Under the pieces are notes generated by a model. It was given only the letters and a program-made list of their open reading frames with translations, did not search any database and had not been told where the DNA came from. This document shows positions 24,580 through 27,165 of a stretch of 27,165 nt of DNA, one piece after another. Within the stretch, counting starts at the first letter, position 1; every line of letters begins with the position of its first letter. A program made the position numbers and the translations under genes. Origin of the DNA: DASUXY01 sp036377675 (GTDB taxonomy: Bacteria; Bacillota; Bacilli; Bacillales; Amphibacillaceae); the NCBI GenBank assembly GCA_036377675.1, contig DASUXY010000060.1, positions 1 to 27,165 of the forward strand, given 5' to 3'.

Positions 24580-24596
24580 GCGATGACCGTCATCGC
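24580..24596. repeat. 17-bp perfect palindrome
   Basis: GCGATGAC (24580-24587), one base, GTCATCGC (24589-24596). It lies between the small membrane protein and its terminator; possible binding site or stem. Confidence 0.35.
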
Positions 24597-24623
24597 CTGC
24601 CCGTTACGATGAGCAGACGTCAT

Positions 24624-24791
24624 TTATTGAGCAAGTTGCATAATCAAAATAAAAACAGCTGTTAACAACAGACCTACATGTCCGATACAAATGTTCGGTA
24701 GCCAACTTTTCTTCGTTTTTTTTCCTGTCTGGCTTACAGAGCACGTCTGACAGGAAAAAAGAGTTGTTTTCTGTCGCTTCTTTTTTTCCAA
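24624..24791 (-). CDS. Putative small membrane protein with a CxxC motif (55 aa)
   Basis: Not recognised. From a TTG at 24789-24791, nine bases after AGAAGG, the product is 55 residues: a basic start (EKKKRQKK-like), a Cys-x2-Cys pair (SCQTCS) suggesting metal or thiol binding, a second basic segment and one C-terminal transmembrane helix (about 37-52). The open frame extends upstream to 24899, including an ATG at about 24809 with AACGAGG upstream, so the start is unsure. A good terminator downstream favours a real gene. Without a recognised relative it could be chance. Confidence 0.4.
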   Translation of the reverse strand: MEKKKRQKTTLFSCQTCSVSQTGKKTKKSWLPNICIGHVGLLLTAVFILIMQLAQ

Positions 24792-25086
24792 GTGAGTCAC
24801 CCTTCTCATCCTCGTTCTGTACAGCCTACATCCTTGTAACGTTAATCTGTACGATATTTTAGAAATAAGTACAGGTCCTACTTTTCTCGATTGTAACATA
24901 ATTATGACAGATCAGGTCTTTTAATGCTTTTTTCACTTTCCTCATTTTTCCGAATGAGTGTTTCTAAAAACGACAACAGCTAATGAGATGCATGAATGAT
25001 TGAGCTATTCATTACGCACATGTTTTTGTAACTGCCGTATGGTGTAAAAAGATTTCCAAAATTATTTATTCGCAAGGAGTAGACTT

Positions 25087-25128
25087 TTGCATATATATGA
25101 TACAGACCAATTCATGATGGAGGGATAG
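25087..25128 (+). CDS. Possible 13-codon leader ORF before sodF
   Basis: TTG at 25087-25089 lies seven bases after a perfect AAGGAG and runs 13 codons to TAG, one base before the sodF ATG. The sodF ribosome site (GGAGGGAT) lies inside it, so its translation could affect sodF. Too short to judge by content. Confidence 0.3.
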   Translation: MHIYDTDQFMMEG

Positions 25129-25129
25129 A

Positions 25130-26119
25130 ATGATTAGTGATGAACCCTGTAACCAATACGTTTATGAGCTTGAACAATGGATAAAAACAGCTACGCATCA
25201 ATGGAATGATGCAAAACGTGTTTTAGTAGACCACGACGTTTCAGAAGAAGAGATACAACAATGGGAGAATTCACTTCGTAACCTTTCAAATCAACTTAAC
25301 CAGCTAAATCGCGATGAAGCACGCAATCATTTAGAAACGACGTTATCTCTTGACAAAATAAATGAACAATGCAAAAAACTTTCCGATGAATATAATCACT
25401 TTCAGCAAAGCTGTTTGCCAACAACAACTCCAATGACAAATGATGATCGACCAGAAATAGATCAACTTGAAAAAGAGAACGCATCTTTAAATAGGCTTCG
25501 TCCTGGTAAACACCGTTTACCGCCACTCCCTTATCGTTATGCTGCGCTTGAACCTTACATTCAACGAGAAATTATGCAACTGCATCACAAAAAACATCAT
25601 CAAAGCTATGTCGATGGCCTAAACAAAGCAGAAATCAACATGCAAGAAGCGAGAGAAACAGGAAACTTTGACCTTATTCGTCATTGGGAGCGTGAAGCAG
25701 CCTTTAACGGAGCAGGCCATTATTTGCATACAATCTTTTGGAATGTCATGTCTCCAAAAGGGGGAGGCAAGCCGACCGGAGATCTCCTACAGCAAATTAA
25801 AAAAGACTTCGGAAGTTACGAAGCCTTTAAAAAACATTTTTCTGAAGCAGCTAAAAATGTAGAAGGAGTTGGCTGGGCAATTGTTGTCTGGGCGCCACGT
25901 GCCCATCGATTAGAAATTTTACAAGCAGAAAAGCATCAAATGCTTAGTCAATGGGATGTGATCCCAATACTCGTTCTTGACGTCTGGGAACATGCGTATT
26001 ATTTACAATATAAAACGGATAAAAATAAATATGTTGATAATTGGTGGAATATCGTAAATTGGGATTATGTCGCTAAGCGCTTTCGAGAAGCGTCAAAACT
26101 CCGTTGGAAACCGTATTAA
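25130..26119 (+). CDS. sodF: Fe/Mn superoxide dismutase, SodF-like, with N-terminal extension
   Basis: A 329-residue protein. Residues about 125-327 form a Fe/Mn superoxide dismutase that converts superoxide to oxygen and hydrogen peroxide. Metal ligands are His152 (LHHKKHHQSY), His197 (GAGHYLH), Asp284 and His288 (LDVWEHAYYLQY); the gateway Tyr is Tyr160. The first 120 residues are a charged, Gln/Asn-rich, probably helical extension with no family signature; ordinary SODs are about 200 residues, and Bacillus SodF also has an extra N-terminal part. No signal peptide. GGAGGGAT lies just before the ATG. Single-gene unit. Metal choice (Fe or Mn) cannot be set from sequence alone. Confidence 0.9.
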   Translation: MISDEPCNQYVYELEQWIKTATHQWNDAKRVLVDHDVSEEEIQQWENSLRNLSNQLNQLNRDEARNHLETTLSLDKINEQCKKLSDEYNHFQQSCLPTTTPMTNDDRPEIDQLEKENASLNRLRPGKHRLPPLPYRYAALEPYIQREIMQLHHKKHHQSYVDGLNKAEINMQEARETGNFDLIRHWEREAAFNGAGHYLHTIFWNVMSPKGGGKPTGDLLQQIKKDFGSYEAFKKHFSEAAKNVEGVGWAIVVWAPRAHRLEILQAEKHQMLSQWDVIPILVLDVWEHAYYLQYKTDKNKYVDNWWNIVNWDYVAKRFREASKLRWKPY

Positions 26120-26122
26120 GCA

Positions 26123-26170
26123 AACATCTATGAAAGACTCTAATCCTTGTTAGAGTCTTTCATAGATGTT
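26123..26170. terminator. Perfect 21-bp inverted repeat after sodF
   Basis: Arms 26123-26143 and 26150-26170 are perfectly complementary around TCCTTG. It begins four bases after the sodF stop. Neither side has a T-run right after the stem, so it is either an unusual terminator or an mRNA 3'-end stabiliser. Confidence 0.6.
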
Positions 26171-26198
26171 ACCATCTTTTACGTATTAGACATCCTCG

Positions 26199-26481
26199 TC
26201 AGCTCAGATTCGGAATATTCTCGATTAAATGGAGCCATTTCTCCGCACTTCGTGATGAACTAAATTGTTTAGCATTGTTCTATGCAAATTTGCTCATCGG
26301 CCCATTTAATGCCTCATTTTATGGCAATTCAATCATGCGTTACGTAAATCACCCTTGATTTCCATACGGGATTAAATATCCATTCTCACCGTCTCTAATC
26401 ATTTCAGACGGACCGTATTTATATCGTAGCTAATAACTAATAACAGGACAACCGTGTGTTAAACTTTCCATCGCTCTCTAA
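26199..26481 (-). pseudogene. Decayed glycosyltransferase C-terminus (GT4, TagE-like)
   Basis: Read on the minus strand, broken frames give LEAMESLTHGCPVISY, then YGPSEMIRDGENGYLIPYGN, then RMIELP, NEALNGPMSKFA, NNAKQFSSSRSAEKWLHLI and a terminal stop at 26199. The EAM..GCPVISY..YGPSE..IRDGENGYL pattern is the nucleotide-sugar site of TagE-type glycosyltransferases, which add glucose to wall teichoic acid. There are at least three internal stops and two to three frameshifts; a tandem 7-base duplication (CTAATAA at 26430-26443 on the plus strand) broke the PVISYDIKYG region. Only about 90 codons of the C-terminus remain; the rest is gone. Confidence 0.8.
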
Positions 26482-26489
26482 TCAAAATG

Positions 26490-26525
26490 AATCAGCCTAT
26501 ATTTCTAAAGAAATATAGGCTGATT
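26490..26525 (-). terminator. Terminator of the LPXTG surface protein
   Basis: A perfect 17-bp stem (26490-26506 with 26509-26525), 14 bases after the surface-protein stop on the minus strand, followed by a moderately T-rich stretch. Confidence 0.75.
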
Positions 26526-26538
26526 ATCATATTCGTAT

Positions 26539-27075
26539 TTACTTAACATCTCTTCGTTTTCTAGTGAATAGACCGCCAATTCCGGCTAGCAGGGCTGCCA
26601 TTCCCGCAAGCATCCAATTAAAGATTGATGTTGCCGTTTTTGGAAGCTTGTCTCCTTTATCTTCATCACTTGGATCGCTACCCACGACCGCATCAGCGTC
26701 GGAATCTTCGTCTGATTCTTCATCAGCGTCGGCGTCAGCATCAGCATCGGCATCGGCGTCAGCATCGGCATCAGCGTCGGCGTCGGCGTCAGCATCAGCG
26801 TCAGCATCGGCATCAGCGTCGGCATCGGCGTCGGCATCAGCATCAGCATCGGCATCGGCGTCGGCATCAGCATCGGCGTCAGCATCGGCATCAGCGTCGG
26901 CATCAGCGTCAGCATCAGCATCAGCGTCAGCATCAGCATCGGCGTCGGCATCAGCATCAGCATCGGCGTCGGCATCAGCATCGGCGTCAGCATCAGCGTC
27001 GGCGTCGGCGTCGGCGTCAGCGTCGGCGTCGGCGTCGGCGTCGGCATCGGCGTCGGCGTCTGCATCAGCATTCAT
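26539..27075 (-). CDS. C-terminal part of an LPXTG-anchored surface protein with Ala-Asp repeats
   Basis: The visible 178 residues comprise about 58 Ala-Asp dipeptides, an acidic linker (EESDEDSDADA, then SDPSDEDKGDK), the sortase signal LPKTAT, a hydrophobic helix and a basic tail (RKRRDVK). Sortase would cut between Thr and Ala and join the protein to peptidoglycan; the repeat would act as a highly acidic, extended stalk like Ser-Asp repeats of staphylococcal surface proteins. The apparent ATG at 27075 has no ribosome site and no signal peptide follows it, so this is not the true start: the functional N-terminus lies beyond the repeat and is lost at the contig edge. Anything left of the repeat is reliable; the right edge is not. 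Confidence 0.85.
   Translation of the reverse strand: MNADADADADADADADADADADADADADADADADADADADADADADADADADADADADADADADADADADADADADADADADADADADADADADADADADADADADADADADADADADEESDEDSDADAVVGSDPSDEDKGDKLPKTATSIFNWMLAGMAALLAGIGGLFTRKRRDVK
26719..27069. repeat. Hexanucleotide GAYGCY repeat tract encoding (Asp-Ala)n
   Basis: About 58 six-base units; the plus strand reads RGCRTC. Both wobble positions vary only between C and T, apparently irregularly, so the dipeptide is kept while the DNA has drifted. All three frames are open through most of it on both strands, which produces several false reading frames. Confidence 0.9.
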
Positions 27076-27165
27076 GGTCGGCCGCCTCCAGCAATGGCAG
27101 CAAGCCCTGCGTGCCGGCGAGCAGCATCGTGTGGGCGAGGATGACGGCGTGACGCTCCAGAAACG
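27076..27165. other. High-GC end segment, probable assembly chimera
   Basis: These 90 bases are about 69% GC by my count, against an AT-rich background, and begin exactly where the low-complexity repeat stops. A minus-strand frame through it (reading FLERHAVILAHTMLLAGTQG and on) looks like protein from a high-GC organism and is out of frame with the repeat. Confidence 0.6.

Noticed and set aside
26586..27152. Long Arg/His-rich plus-strand frame and Thr/Pro/Met-rich minus-strand frame over the repeat
   Set aside because: These are frame shadows of the six-base repeat; only the Ala-Asp frame continues into a sensible LPXTG C-terminus.
1..27165. Prophage, insertion sequence, toxin-antitoxin or defence genes
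   Set aside because: No integrase, transposase, phage structural, restriction or antitoxin-like product was found among the frames examined.

Overview
The window looks like a low-GC Gram-positive bacterium of the Bacillaceae type. The Shine-Dalgarno sites are AGGAGG-like, the proteins resemble Bacillus families, the poly-gamma-glutamate capsule operon has the order B-C-A-D-E, an Mg2+-sensing M-box leader precedes mgtE, and a sodF-type superoxide dismutase is present. No rRNA, tRNA, insertion sequence or CRISPR array was recognised.

Layout. (1) Positions 1-9305, minus strand: a catabolic gene set made of a class III aminotransferase, a succinate-semialdehyde-type dehydrogenase, a GNAT acetyltransferase, an M20 peptidase/deacylase and a YtcJ-like amidohydrolase. 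It is preceded by a sigma-54 (RpoN) enhancer-binding regulator. A -24/-12 promoter with exact GG-N10-GC spacing and a perfect 14-bp inverted repeat upstream of it lie between regulator and aminotransferase, so the cluster is probably a substrate-induced RpoN regulon. (2) 9403-11389, minus: an MBL-fold hydrolase overlapping a secreted SGNH/GDSL hydrolase. (3) 11621-13678, plus: an M-box riboswitch with terminator, a 47-codon small ORF with a Cys2His2 pattern, a short MgtE Mg2+ transporter lacking the usual N-terminal domain, a 39-codon small ORF, and a CBS-only MgtE paralog. (4) 14109-18522, minus: an LCP-family cell-wall ligase, phosphoglucomutase, and a DHA2-type MFS exporter. (5) 18958-23717, minus: a complete poly-gamma-glutamate operon pgsB-pgsC-pgsA-capD-pgsE; the last gene is only 54 codons with a GTG start. 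(6) 23718-25129: mostly non-coding or decayed DNA with one possible small membrane protein and two minus-strand terminators. (7) 25130-26119, plus: sodF-like superoxide dismutase with a long N-terminal extension. (8) 26199-27165: a decayed TagE-like glycosyltransferase and the C-terminal part of an LPXTG surface protein with about 58 Ala-Asp repeats. The last 90 bases are about 69% GC and look foreign, probably an assembly chimera.

How the genes fit together. The right two thirds is rich in cell-envelope functions: glucose-1-phosphate supply (PgcA), wall polymer attachment (LCP), the PGA capsule with a CapD anchoring enzyme, a sortase substrate, and a dead wall-teichoic-acid-type glycosyltransferase. 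The left third is an independent nitrogen/carbon catabolic unit whose substrate cannot be read from sequence alone. Several plus-strand genes (mgtE, the CBS gene, sodF) are immediately preceded by short ORFs with good ribosome binding sites that abut or overlap the main start codon; this recurring arrangement is the least explained structure in the window.
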